Assembly: GCF_000711215.1 (NCBI RefSeq)
Contig: NZ_JOMF01000004.1
Coordinates: 186,001 to 250,000 of the forward strand
Direction: 5' to 3'
Source of the DNA: Methanomicrobium mobile BP
GTDB lineage: Archaea; Halobacteriota; Methanomicrobia; Methanomicrobiales; Methanomicrobiaceae
Length of the DNA: 64,000 bases
A program made the position numbers and the translations under genes. Of the stretch, positions 34,355 through 42,903 are shown in pieces. Every line of letters starts with the position of its first letter. Position 1 is the first letter of the stretch. Below the pieces are notes generated by a model. The model was not told the origin of the DNA. It did no database searches and saw nothing but the letters and a program-made list of their open reading frames with translations.

Positions 34355-35674
34355 TTAGAGAATGCCGAACGAGAACAGAATTACGGGAATCATCACCGCA
34401 CCTATGCAGGGAACTCTCCTTATATCGATAATTTGAGTCAGACTGCCGACAACGGTCGCCAGAATCAGTATGAACAGCCCGAATATGCCCGTAAATAGCA
34501 AGGTAACCGCGGTCATGAAGATTATCACCGAAATTCCGAGACTGCGGACATTGATGTTCGAAAAGAGTCTGCCCGCCTTCGATAATCCGATTGTGAGTAG
34601 ATATCCGAATATTGCCGCGATTACGGCGGCGAGAATGACGAAGGTCATTTCGGGCAGTTCCTTCAGGTGCGAAAACGCCGCCATAACGCCGTTTCTCATC
34701 CGCATTATCGCATAAAAGGCGCCGATTGATATGAACGCATTCGCCGTGTTCGCCGCACTTGCGGCTATGATATATCCGCGGCTGCCGTCTGGCCCGCCGT
34801 TATTCTCCGGCAATGCGGACACTGTCGACCCCGATTCATCGGAATGCGGCTCCTCAAACATGACAAAGGACGCGATAACAGCGTTTGCCGAGGCATTCGA
34901 GAGCCCGGGCAGCCATCCGACGACACTGCCGGCAAAAGTCCCGATAAGACCGCATTTAAGGATATTTCTCCTTTCGACATGAAGTCCGTCGAAGGTCTGC
35001 GGCGGCATGCTTCCCTTTTTCGAGAATATCAGGACGGAAATGCCGAAAAGACCCGTTAAAAGCGGCATGAGAACCGATGCCGATGACGGGCTTATAAGGT
35101 CTGTCAGCGGGACACAAAGCCACGAATACTCAAAGGCAAATACGCCGAGGATTCCCGAAAGACAGAAGACCGCAAATGACCATTCCGGCGATTCCGACCA
35201 GACTATGAGAACTCCCGCCACTATTATCAGAATTATGCCGCTCCACCAGTCAATCATGTCCTGAACGGCGGGCAGAACAAGCAGGAATACCGAGAGGATT
35301 GCAAGCCCGAATACGGTTCCGTATGCACTTCCGATTGCCGAGAGGCGCACAGCCTCTTCGCCGTGACCCAGCAGACAAAGCCTGTGCGCAGGCAGGACGG
35401 AAAGCGCCGTATCCGCGTCGGGAACGCCGAAAAAGGTTCCGGGAACGATATCCAGAAAAGTGTGGACAATAAGGACAGCCACCATGCAGACGGCAAGTCC
35501 CGTCTCCCCGTATACCGCAAAAATACCCGTTCCCGCCGATAAAATGAGTCCTGCCGCGGTATTCGAGTGAATCCCGGGGATGAGCCCGCTTATCGTGCCC
35601 AGAATTACGCCGATGAAGAGCGGGATTATCACCGGAATTGCGGCGGATATCATATTTCCGGATATTGTCATCAC
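34355..35674 (-). CDS. TctA-type tripartite transporter permease (DUF112 family)
   Basis: A 439-residue membrane protein with 10-12 hydrophobic helices and the two Gly-rich TctA signatures: 'GTISGLIPGIHSNTAAGLIL' near the N-terminus and 'VGWLPGLSNASANAVIASF' in the second half. These inverted halves form the family core. In bacteria TctA works with TctB and a periplasmic binding protein to import tricarboxylates; neither partner is nearby, and archaeal relatives are usually single genes, so substrate and mechanism are unknown. The poorly conserved loop near residue 265 (HSDESGSTVSALPENNGG) is likely extracellular. It is divergent from hemD across a strong hairpin. Confidence 0.84.
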   Translation of the reverse strand: MMTISGNMISAAIPVIIPLFIGVILGTISGLIPGIHSNTAAGLILSAGTGIFAVYGETGLAVCMVAVLIVHTFLDIVPGTFFGVPDADTALSVLPAHRLCLLGHGEEAVRLSAIGSAYGTVFGLAILSVFLLVLPAVQDMIDWWSGIILIIVAGVLIVWSESPEWSFAVFCLSGILGVFAFEYSWLCVPLTDLISPSSASVLMPLLTGLFGISVLIFSKKGSMPPQTFDGLHVERRNILKCGLIGTFAGSVVGWLPGLSNASANAVIASFVMFEEPHSDESGSTVSALPENNGGPDGSRGYIIAASAANTANAFISIGAFYAIMRMRNGVMAAFSHLKELPEMTFVILAAVIAAIFGYLLTIGLSKAGRLFSNINVRSLGISVIIFMTAVTLLFTGIFGLFILILATVVGSLTQIIDIRRVPCIGAVMIPVILFSFGIL

Positions 35675-35695
35675 GGAATATAGATATTTTGAAAT

Positions 35696-35717
35696 GCGCC
35701 GGCAAAATTGCCGGCGC
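35696..35717. promoter_or_regulatory. Perfect GC-rich hairpin between tctA-like gene and hemD
   Basis: GCGCCGGCAA-AA-TTGCCGGCGC, 10-base arms. It lies 22 bases from the tctA-like start and 45 bases before hemD, where it could act on both divergent promoters. Confidence 0.5.
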
Positions 35718-35761
35718 CAATCAGCGGCAATATTATCATCAGATCGCGCAAATTGAAATTA

Positions 35762-36448
35762 ATGTTAATTGCCATAACCCGCCTCAAGGAAAAGTCCGGA
35801 AAGGACAACGAAATGTGCAGGAAATACGGTCACGAGTGCCGGACCGTATCTCCCATGAAAGCCGAACTCTACCCCGAAAATATCCGCAATTTCGTTGCCA
35901 AAGCCAATTCCGGAGCCTTCGACTGCATATTTTTCACGAGCGCACTTCCGGCGCAGTCAATAACGCCGCTTCTGGACGATACGGGACGAAAAGCGCGTCT
36001 CGTAGCAATCGGACCGCAGACGGCAAAGACCGTAAAGAGCTTCGGCGTCGAATGCGAGACGCTTACGTCGTTCTACTCAAACGACTTCACCTCGTATCTG
36101 GGGGACTGGATTAAAGGCAAAAATATCGGCATTCCGCGTGCCGATGTCCCCAATCCGAGCCTTATGGAAGGAATAAAGAACGCGGGCGGCGTTGTCTTCG
36201 AGACACCGATATATGCACTCATCCCGTCAAAAGAACCGCTTGACTTATCTGGATGCGATGTGATACTGTTTACCAGCGCCAACTCATTTACGTATTCGGT
36301 CTGGGACAGAACAAAACCGATTATTGCCGCCGCTATCGGCGAGGTAACCGCCAAAAGGATGAGAGATGACGGGATTACGCCGTCTGTTGTCGGCGACGGT
36401 TCGCTTGAGGGGACGTTAAAGGCGCTTAACGGCGTATACGGCAATTAA
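35762..36448 (+). CDS. hemD: Uroporphyrinogen-III synthase
   Basis: Closes hydroxymethylbilane with inversion of ring D, the branch point to sirohaem, cobalamin and the methanogenic factor F430. This family is poorly conserved; the call rests on the two-domain pattern: 'AITRLKEKSGKDNEMCRKYG' at the start, 'FDCIFFTSALPAQSI', 'RLVAIGPQTAKTVKSFGVE', and in the second lobe 'CDVILFTSANSFTYSV' and 'AAIGEVTAKRMRDDG', each a known HemD-like motif. ATG 35762 is preferred to 35708, whose extra 18 residues overlap the hairpin. It ends 11 bases before cbf5, so the two may form an operon. Confidence 0.83.
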   Translation: MLIAITRLKEKSGKDNEMCRKYGHECRTVSPMKAELYPENIRNFVAKANSGAFDCIFFTSALPAQSITPLLDDTGRKARLVAIGPQTAKTVKSFGVECETLTSFYSNDFTSYLGDWIKGKNIGIPRADVPNPSLMEGIKNAGGVVFETPIYALIPSKEPLDLSGCDVILFTSANSFTYSVWDRTKPIIAAAIGEVTAKRMRDDGITPSVVGDGSLEGTLKALNGVYGN

Positions 36449-36459
36449 GACGCAATTTA

Positions 36460-38460
36460 ATGCAATTAAGACAGGCTTTGAGAGACAGAGAGAATACGAT
36501 GGAAATGCCGGACGATGCTATGAACGGGGCTGAAGGGAACGAAGAAAACCGTGGCTTAAACGGCTTAAGCCCGCAGGTTCAAAAACTCTTGAACTGCGGC
36601 ATTATCGCGGTGGACAAACCGCAGGGACCCTCAAGCCATCAGGTAACGGCGTGGGTAAAGGAGATTTTCGGCGAAAGCGTCGCAAAAATCGGTCACGGCG
36701 GCACACTTGACCCCATGGTCTCGGGCGTTCTCATCATAATGCTCGGTCGGGCAGTGCGGCTTGCGCCCGTCATTTTAAAGCACAGAAAAGAGTATATCGC
36801 GGTATTAAGGCTTCATGCCGACGTTACCCCCGAAGCCGTAAGGAAGGTTGCCGAAGAGATGACCGGCCGCGTCTATCAGAGACCGCCGCGAAGGAGTGCG
36901 GTCCGAAGACAGCTCAGAATCCGCACAATCCACGAGATTGAGGTCCTTGACTGTGCCGACCGCCTCGTTCTGCTCCGGATTGACTGCGAGGCGGGAACTT
37001 ACATAAGGTCGCTATGCACCCATATTGCGCTTGCTTTGGGCGTCGGCGGTCAGATGGAGGAGTTAAGGCGGACGAAGTCGGGCGCGGTTACGGACGCGGA
37101 CGTTCACACTTTGCAGGAGATTAAAGATGCCTTTGTCTTTGCGCAGAACGGCAATTCTGAGCCGTTATTATCGATGCTTCTGCCCGTGGAACGCCTTACC
37201 GAGCAGATTCCGACCGTGAAGATCCGCGATACCGCCGTCGAAGCGCTCTGCTGCGGCGCTTCCCTCGCAGGAACGGGAGTTATATCCCGCGAAAATTACA
37301 AACGCGATGCTCTGGTCGCGGTTATGACAGAAAAGGACGAACTGGTCTGTATAGGAAGAGCAATCAAATCATCCGAGGAGTATAAGCCCGGCGATACGGG
37401 CATTGTCCTCAATTTGGAGGCAGTGATTATGGAAAGAGGAAATTACGAAAAGGGCTGGACAAAGAAAGAGTATTCCGGACCCAAGGTTATTAAGCCGAAT
37501 TTTAAGAGAGACGAACAGAAAAAAGGCAAATTCAATAAGAGCAGGAACGATGCCGACGGCGGTCGCGGATACCGCGAGAGAAACCGCGATAACGAACGCG
37601 GATACAATAAACGCGGCTTTGATGACCGTGATTATGACGAACGCGGATTTGGCGACCGCGGCTACGAGAGGCGCAAATCGGGCAAACACGGCTTCGACGG
37701 GCGCGATTACGACGACGACAGTTATGGCGGACGCGAACACGGTTACGGAAGGCACGATTACGGTAAAAAGCGCCGTTTCGACGACGATGAGGATTTCGGC
37801 GGCAGAAGAGAAAAATACAGGGAATACGACAGCCGAAACAGTCGCGACGGCGGAAAAAGGGATACCGGACGCGACAGGCACGATAATCGCGGCAGAAATG
37901 ACTATGACACCGATTTCTCCGGGCGAAAAGAACGCAGATCCGGAAAACCGCAGTACGATCGCAGGTCATCCGACGACGAGGTCCCGACCGGCCGCGTCCT
38001 TTCTAAAGCCGCGGCGTATAAACCGCGAAAAGCCTACGAAACGGGCAAAAAGAGCTATGCTTCCGAGCTTCTCGACCGCCAGTATAAAAGGGAGATTATC
38101 CGCGGCACTACCGCCGAGGGCATAGATGCCAGCGAGTATTCGCTCTCCGAGGACTTCGTGTCCAACAAAAACCGCCGCGAGAGCGGAGATTACACCCATT
38201 CGGGACATGGGGGGCATGCGGGGCATTTCGGACATTCCGCAAACGGCGATCAAAAACGCCGCAACTCACAGGATCGCGGTTACGACGGCGGAAGACGCGA
38301 AAGAGAAGACAGAGGTGATAAGGGAGAGAAAAGAGGATATCGCCGCGATAATTCGAGGGATTCTGAGCCGTGGTTCTCCAATCCGAATACGCCGAGGGTC
38401 AACAACAGAAACGGCTACAAACTGCGCAAATCGGGAAAGAATAAGCCCCGACACGAGTAG
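36460..38460 (+). CDS. cbf5: Cbf5 tRNA/rRNA pseudouridine synthase with a 340-residue low-complexity tail
   Basis: Catalytic subunit of the H/ACA sRNP and tRNA Psi55 synthase. Residues 45-325 are a complete archaeal Cbf5: 'GIIAVDKPQGPSSHQV', the catalytic Asp in 'GHGGTLDPMVSGVL', 'YQRPPRRSAVRRQLRIR', 'GTYIRSLCTHIALALG', and a PUA domain up to 'GIVLNLEAVIME'. From about 328 to 666 the chain is disordered: repeats of RG, DRGY, RDYD and GGRR, a His/Gly stretch (HSGHGGHAGHFGH) near 580 and a basic end. Archaeal Cbf5 normally ends after the PUA domain. The tail has no stop or frameshift, so it appears to be translated. It resembles RGG-type RNA-binding or condensate-forming regions. Confidence 0.93.
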   Translation: MQLRQALRDRENTMEMPDDAMNGAEGNEENRGLNGLSPQVQKLLNCGIIAVDKPQGPSSHQVTAWVKEIFGESVAKIGHGGTLDPMVSGVLIIMLGRAVRLAPVILKHRKEYIAVLRLHADVTPEAVRKVAEEMTGRVYQRPPRRSAVRRQLRIRTIHEIEVLDCADRLVLLRIDCEAGTYIRSLCTHIALALGVGGQMEELRRTKSGAVTDADVHTLQEIKDAFVFAQNGNSEPLLSMLLPVERLTEQIPTVKIRDTAVEALCCGASLAGTGVISRENYKRDALVAVMTEKDELVCIGRAIKSSEEYKPGDTGIVLNLEAVIMERGNYEKGWTKKEYSGPKVIKPNFKRDEQKKGKFNKSRNDADGGRGYRERNRDNERGYNKRGFDDRDYDERGFGDRGYERRKSGKHGFDGRDYDDDSYGGREHGYGRHDYGKKRRFDDDEDFGGRREKYREYDSRNSRDGGKRDTGRDRHDNRGRNDYDTDFSGRKERRSGKPQYDRRSSDDEVPTGRVLSKAAAYKPRKAYETGKKSYASELLDRQYKREIIRGTTAEGIDASEYSLSEDFVSNKNRRESGDYTHSGHGGHAGHFGHSANGDQKRRNSQDRGYDGGRREREDRGDKGEKRGYRRDNSRDSEPWFSNPNTPRVNNRNGYKLRKSGKNKPRHE

Positions 38461-38558
38461 CGCCGTTAAACACAACTCATTTTTTTGCACCGTACCGGGT
38501 GCATTAAATGGATAGAATTAATAAATTCACCGTGCAATAATTAAGAGCACGGTTTTAT

Positions 38559-38645
38559 GCTGAGGTAGTCTAGACCGGTAGGGCGCGGGCCTGGAAAGCC
38601 CGTGGGACCTAATGTCCCTCGGGAGTTCAAATCTCCCCCTCAGCG
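38559..38645 (+). tRNA. tRNA-Ser (GGA)
   Basis: An 87-base type II tRNA. Acceptor GCTGAGG pairs with CCTCAGC, the anticodon loop CTGGAAA gives GGA, a long variable arm (GGGACCTAATGTCCC) is present, discriminator G as in serine tRNAs. The 274 bases after it hold T-rich DNA and the promoter of the next gene. Confidence 0.96.
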
Positions 38646-38919
38646 CTTTTCAAATTATGATTCGCGAGTGAAACGCAGGTTTTGAGATCTGCGGCACGTT
38701 TTCTTAGATTTTTTTCAGATTGTCGATATCACGCCGGCATCGTCAGCTCTGGTCCGGTTTTTTTGCGGCAGTCGGGGCTGCGCAATGCCAATAAACCATA
38801 TACGAGTTTATGAAAACAATGCCCGATTTACCGGATACCTTTACGATGCCGCATCAAAACACCCGCATATACCTTGAGAAAAGTCAAACGCGAGGATATT
38901 TATGATAATAAAATAATCC

Positions 38920-40146
38920 ATGAGTATGCTTTACAGAGAGGGTCCCGACGGCGAAAAGCTCTCGGCAATCGGTTTCGGCTGCATGAGACTGCCGCAAAAA
39001 GCCGGACTAATCGACGAGAAAGAGGCAATCCGCGAGATTCATCACGCAATCGAAAAGGGAATCAACTATTTTGACACGGCGGTACCTTACCATCTCGGCG
39101 CAAGCGAGCCCTTTCTCGGACGTGCCCTCGCGGGAGGACTGCGGGAAAAGGTCAATATCGCGACAAAACTGCCGCACTGGGCGGTTAAAAGCCGCGATGA
39201 CATGGACGCAATCCTCGAGAGACAGCTTGCCAACCTTAGGACCGATCGCATAGACTACTACCTCCTGCACAGCATAGCCGCGGATTCATGGGCGAAACTG
39301 AAAAATCTCGGCGTAAAAGATTTCCTGAAAGACGCAAAGCGATGCGGCAAAATACGTCATTACGGCTTCTCGTATCACGGCGATAAACGCTCATTCAAAG
39401 AGATTCTGGACGATTTCGACTGGGAATTCTGCCAACTTCAATACAACTACATCGACGCCGACTCGCAGGCGGGAACGGAAGGCATAGAATACGCCGGTCG
39501 GAAAGGAATCCCCGTAATCGTAATGGAGCCGCTTCACGGCGGAATTCTGGCAAAAAAACTCCCGAAAGACGTTACTGACATTTTCGACTCTGCGCCCGTG
39601 AAGCGGACGCCTGCCGAATGGTCATTCCGCTGGATACTCAACCGACCCGAGATTGCCGTTGTTTTGTCGGGAATGAACTCGATTGAGCAGATCGACGAGA
39701 ACACGGCGACGGCATCGGACGCATTGCCCAACGCTATGTCCGAAGAGGAACTCGCCGTAATCGAGGCTGTAAAGCAAAAATACGCCGAAAAAATCAAAAT
39801 ATCCTGCACAGGATGCCGATACTGCATGCCCTGCCCGTTCCACGTAAATATCCCCGAATGCTTCGCGGCATACAACAACTACCACATGTTCAACCGCAAT
39901 TTTACGAACAAACTCCAGTATCTCGGCAGAATGGGCGGGGTACTCTCCGACAGGAGCTTTGCCGGCATGTGCAGAAAATGCGGCAAATGCAAAAAAGCCT
40001 GCCCGCAGGGGATAGATATCCCTAAAGAGCTCGCAAAAGTATCTTCCGAGATGGAGGGTCCGACATTCAAAGTTCAGATATTCTTAATGAAACTCGCAAT
40101 GCCGCTTCAGGCGAAACTGGCAATGCTCGGTCGAAAACGGAAATAA
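38920..40146 (+). CDS. Aldo/keto reductase with C-terminal 4Fe-4S domain
   Basis: An oxidoreductase of 408 residues. Residues 1-285 are the aldo/keto reductase barrel: 'AIGFGCMRLPQKAG', catalytic Asp and Tyr in 'INYFDTAVPYH', Lys in 'IATKLPHW', 'DYYLLHSIA'. The C-terminal 110 residues carry eight cysteines in two groups, 'CTGCRYCMPCP' and 'CRKCGKCKKACPQG', expected to hold two 4Fe-4S clusters. This architecture is common in anaerobes; the substrate is unknown. A TATA-like ATATTTATGA at about 38893 lies 25-30 bases before the start, so the mRNA is probably leaderless. It is convergent with the next gene. Confidence 0.92.
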   Translation: MSMLYREGPDGEKLSAIGFGCMRLPQKAGLIDEKEAIREIHHAIEKGINYFDTAVPYHLGASEPFLGRALAGGLREKVNIATKLPHWAVKSRDDMDAILERQLANLRTDRIDYYLLHSIAADSWAKLKNLGVKDFLKDAKRCGKIRHYGFSYHGDKRSFKEILDDFDWEFCQLQYNYIDADSQAGTEGIEYAGRKGIPVIVMEPLHGGILAKKLPKDVTDIFDSAPVKRTPAEWSFRWILNRPEIAVVLSGMNSIEQIDENTATASDALPNAMSEEELAVIEAVKQKYAEKIKISCTGCRYCMPCPFHVNIPECFAAYNNYHMFNRNFTNKLQYLGRMGGVLSDRSFAGMCRKCGKCKKACPQGIDIPKELAKVSSEMEGPTFKVQIFLMKLAMPLQAKLAMLGRKRK

Positions 40147-40203
40147 TAGATATAAACGGACTTAAAAGGAGATAAAAAGATATTATTGGATTTAATATGA
40201 TTT

Positions 40204-40911
40204 TCAGTATTCGGGATATCCCTTATACTTGAAATCGTCCGCCTTCTTCTCTTTCGAGAAATAATTGTCGTAGGATTCGACAGCAGTCTCCGCGTAGTCC
40301 GATATCTCCGCAAGACAATCCGAGAGGGATGACATCGAGACATTGTTCAGAATCATACCCGTAATCGTATTGGGATCGAGAGAATTCATGCCGAATTCCT
40401 CCGCGATAAAACCCTTCATATTATCCGCCAATCGCGAATTGTAGTCCCTTTCGTTCTTTAAAAACGCACTTTCGCAGATAATGTCCGAAGATTCGTTGAT
40501 TACATCCCAGTCCAGATGCGGTTTCTCGAACAGAGACTTATACTGCTCGATTTTAAGCCATTCGCCGCCGAAGAAACCGGATACCGCGCTCTTGTGGGCA
40601 GCCAGGCAGTCGACAAATTCCCTGAATTCCCTGAAGAAATTACGGTAACTCTCTTTAAATTCCGTAAAAACCTGATCGGCTTTCTCCTTAGCATTCGGAG
40701 GATCGGCTATAAAACCGAGAACGGAAGAACCCACCAGCATAGTCGAGCACTTTGTCAGCTCATCGAATGCCGCTTCCGTCCTTGACAGATGCGTAAAAAC
40801 CGTATCGGGGACTTCTTTTTTCCCGACTCCGTCGGAGTAGAGTTTCTCGTGCACGAGCAGGAAGAACGCCGGCATTGCCGCCATTATCGACATAAAGGAG
40901 ATAATCCTCAT
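40204..40911 (-). CDS. Unrecognised protein with N-terminal membrane segment
   Basis: A 235-residue protein I cannot assign. The first 20 residues (MRIISFMSIMAAMPAFFLLV) form a membrane helix or uncleaved signal. The rest is acidic, helical and soluble, with aromatic-rich parts such as 'FKESYRNFFREFREFVDC' and 'HLDWDVINESSDIICES'; two cysteines are widely spaced. The C-terminus is Lys/Tyr-rich (KKADDFKYKGYPEY). It may be an envelope-attached protein. It is transcribed alone; the 405 bases upstream (40912-41316) contain the promoter of the divergent AMP phosphorylase gene and otherwise no feature I recognise. Confidence 0.6.
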   Translation of the reverse strand: MRIISFMSIMAAMPAFFLLVHEKLYSDGVGKKEVPDTVFTHLSRTEAAFDELTKCSTMLVGSSVLGFIADPPNAKEKADQVFTEFKESYRNFFREFREFVDCLAAHKSAVSGFFGGEWLKIEQYKSLFEKPHLDWDVINESSDIICESAFLKNERDYNSRLADNMKGFIAEEFGMNSLDPNTITGMILNNVSMSSLSDCLAEISDYAETAVESYDNYFSKEKKADDFKYKGYPEY

Positions 40912-41198
40912 CTTAAAGTAATTGCGGCTTATCGGGCTTAATATTTACCACTTTTACAGGCATACGGAACCCTGTGAGACAACCTTACCTGACGTACGAG
41001 ATCGGATGCGGGACATGTTTCATAAACCCGTATACGGTTTATTTAAGATTTGGGGCAAAAAATAACATTCTTAAAATAACTCGCAATCACCCGACAAAAA
41101 CGTAAATCAAGACCAGATTACTCATAAAAAGATTCCCCGCAATATGAAGAATCCGGCTTAACATACGGCATCATAAAGCATCTTCGGATTGTAAAAGG

Positions 41199-41208
41199 CT
41201 ATATAATA
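41199..41208 (+). promoter_or_regulatory. TATA-like box of the AMP phosphorylase gene
   Basis: CTATATAATA preceded by the purine-rich AAAAGG (BRE-like). Transcription would start near 41232, giving a leader of about 85 bases with the palindrome at 41249. Confidence 0.55.
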
Positions 41209-41248
41209 ACAGGGATTATTCTACATTACCTAAGGAATAAAAAGGCAA

Positions 41249-41261
41249 TGACGTTACGTCA
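41249..41261. promoter_or_regulatory. Palindrome TGACGT-T-ACGTCA in the AMP phosphorylase leader
   Basis: A perfect 13-base dyad located 68 bases before the start codon and just after the predicted transcription start, a position suited to a repressor. Confidence 0.4.
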
Positions 41262-41316
41262 CGACGAAACGGGAACGAAAACGAAAGCGGCGTAAACGTG
41301 AAAAAGGGAGATAACA

Positions 41317-42837
41317 ATGGCAAAACTGAAAGTAAAAAGGATCGACGCGGGGATACAGACAGCGGTCATAAACAAAGAGGATGCCAACCAAATCGGCTTG
41401 AAAAACGGCGGCAGAATCAATATTCTCAATGAGGAAAGCGGCAGGTCGATTACCGCATTCATTCAGATCACGGACAACATTATCGGGAAAGGAACAATCG
41501 GACTCAGCAGCGGATTTATCAGCCAGCTCGATGCCGATGACAATAAAGAACTCGCGGTTCGCGCCGCGGACAGACCGATATCGCTGGAATACATCCGAAA
41601 GAAGATGGACAACGGAAAACTCACTGAAAATGAGATTAACACGATAATAAGCGACATCACAAACGACGTCCTCTCGGCAGGCGAGACAACCGCGTTTATC
41701 ACCGCAGTCTACATCAACGGACTTGACACGGACGAGGTCGAATATCTGACCCGTTCCATGGTCAAAAGCGGCGAACAGCTCAAGTTCAATACACACCCGA
41801 TCGTCGACAAACACTCAATCGGCGGCGTTCCCGGAAATAAGATAACCCTTCTTGTCGTCCCGATCATCGCCGCCGCAGGTCTGAAGATACCCAAGACAAG
41901 CTCGCGGGCAATCACCGGCGCCGGCGGCACTGCCGACCTGATGGAAGCACTGGCACCCGTGGAGTTCAAAGCTGCCGATATCGAGCGTATGACCGAGAAG
42001 GTCGGCGGCGTCATTGTCTGGGGCGGCGCCACGAACATAGCCCCCGCCGATGACAAGATAATCGTCCACGAATTCCCGCTTAAGATAGACGCACGCGGAA
42101 TCATGATTGCCAGCGTCATGGCAAAGAAGATCGCCTGCGGAGCCGAGATCGTTGTCATCGACATACCCGTGGGTGCCGAGGCAAAAGTAAAGGATATGGA
42201 CGATGCCAGAAGACTTGCCCGCCAGTTCATCGAGATAGGAGAGCGCTTCAAGGTAAAGGTCGAATGTGCGATAACGTTCGGCGACACCCCGATAGGACGC
42301 GGAATAGGCGTAAACCTCGAGGTCAGGGAGGCGCTCATAGCCCTTGAAGGCAATGTCGAGCAGAACCCCTTCACCCAGAAGAGCCTTACGATGGCAGGAA
42401 TTGCCTTTGAGATGGCGGGCAGAGTCGAGAAGGGTGAGGGCTACAGGTTCGCCGAAGAAATCCTCAACAGCGGCAAAGCGCTTGCCAAGATGAAAGAGAT
42501 AATAGCGATTCAGGGCGGCAACCCGAATGTGACCTCAAATGACATTCTGCCTGGCAAATACTCCTTCAATGTGAATGCAAAAGATAGCGGATACATAGTC
42601 GGAATCAAGAACCGTGCGCTGATAACGATTGCCAGAACCGCGGGTGCGCCTGCGGACAAAGGTGCGGGCATATACATCCATAAACTCCTCGGCGAGAGAG
42701 TCGAGAAGGGCGAGACAATCTATACAATCTACGCCGATAAAGAATGGCGTCTCGGAAAAGCACTTGCCGAGGCAAGAAAATACATGCCCGTAGCCGTTGA
42801 GGGGATGCTGCTTGAGAGAATAACTTCCCTCAACTGA
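41317..42837 (+). CDS. deoA: AMP phosphorylase
   Basis: Phosphorolysis of AMP (and CMP, UMP) to the base and ribose-1,5-bisphosphate, the first step of the archaeal nucleotide salvage route ending in Rubisco. The 506-residue length includes the archaeal N-terminal extension of about 90 residues ('VKRIDAGIQTAVINKEDA'). The phosphorylase core shows 'KHSIGGVPGNKITLLVVPI', 'SSRAITGAGGTADLMEAL' and 'GGATNIAPADDKII', as in the type III Rubisco pathway enzyme. ATG 41317 has the ribosome site GGGAGATAA. The next enzyme of the route is encoded 1.5 kb downstream; Rubisco is not in the window. Confidence 0.94.
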   Translation: MAKLKVKRIDAGIQTAVINKEDANQIGLKNGGRINILNEESGRSITAFIQITDNIIGKGTIGLSSGFISQLDADDNKELAVRAADRPISLEYIRKKMDNGKLTENEINTIISDITNDVLSAGETTAFITAVYINGLDTDEVEYLTRSMVKSGEQLKFNTHPIVDKHSIGGVPGNKITLLVVPIIAAAGLKIPKTSSRAITGAGGTADLMEALAPVEFKAADIERMTEKVGGVIVWGGATNIAPADDKIIVHEFPLKIDARGIMIASVMAKKIACGAEIVVIDIPVGAEAKVKDMDDARRLARQFIEIGERFKVKVECAITFGDTPIGRGIGVNLEVREALIALEGNVEQNPFTQKSLTMAGIAFEMAGRVEKGEGYRFAEEILNSGKALAKMKEIIAIQGGNPNVTSNDILPGKYSFNVNAKDSGYIVGIKNRALITIARTAGAPADKGAGIYIHKLLGERVEKGETIYTIYADKEWRLGKALAEARKYMPVAVEGMLLERITSLN

Positions 42838-42899
42838 CTTTTTTCAAAAAAATCCTTTTTTTCAAAAAAATTTCCGCAAAAAAATTCAAAAAAAAGATT
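42838..42899. terminator. Bidirectional T/A-run terminator
   Basis: Between convergent genes: alternating runs of six to eight T and A (CTTTTTT, CAAAAAAA) that give T tracts on both strands. Confidence 0.6.
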
Positions 42900-42903
42900 T
42901 ATC

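Noticed and set aside
37369-38253. Long opposite-strand frames within the cbf5 tail
   Set aside because: They arise from the repetitive base composition; the hydrophobic or basic translations are not protein-like and the plus-strand frame continues a known gene.
38646-38919. Non-coding RNA after tRNA-Ser
   Set aside because: No stable long-range pairing beyond short T-rich segments was found by eye.
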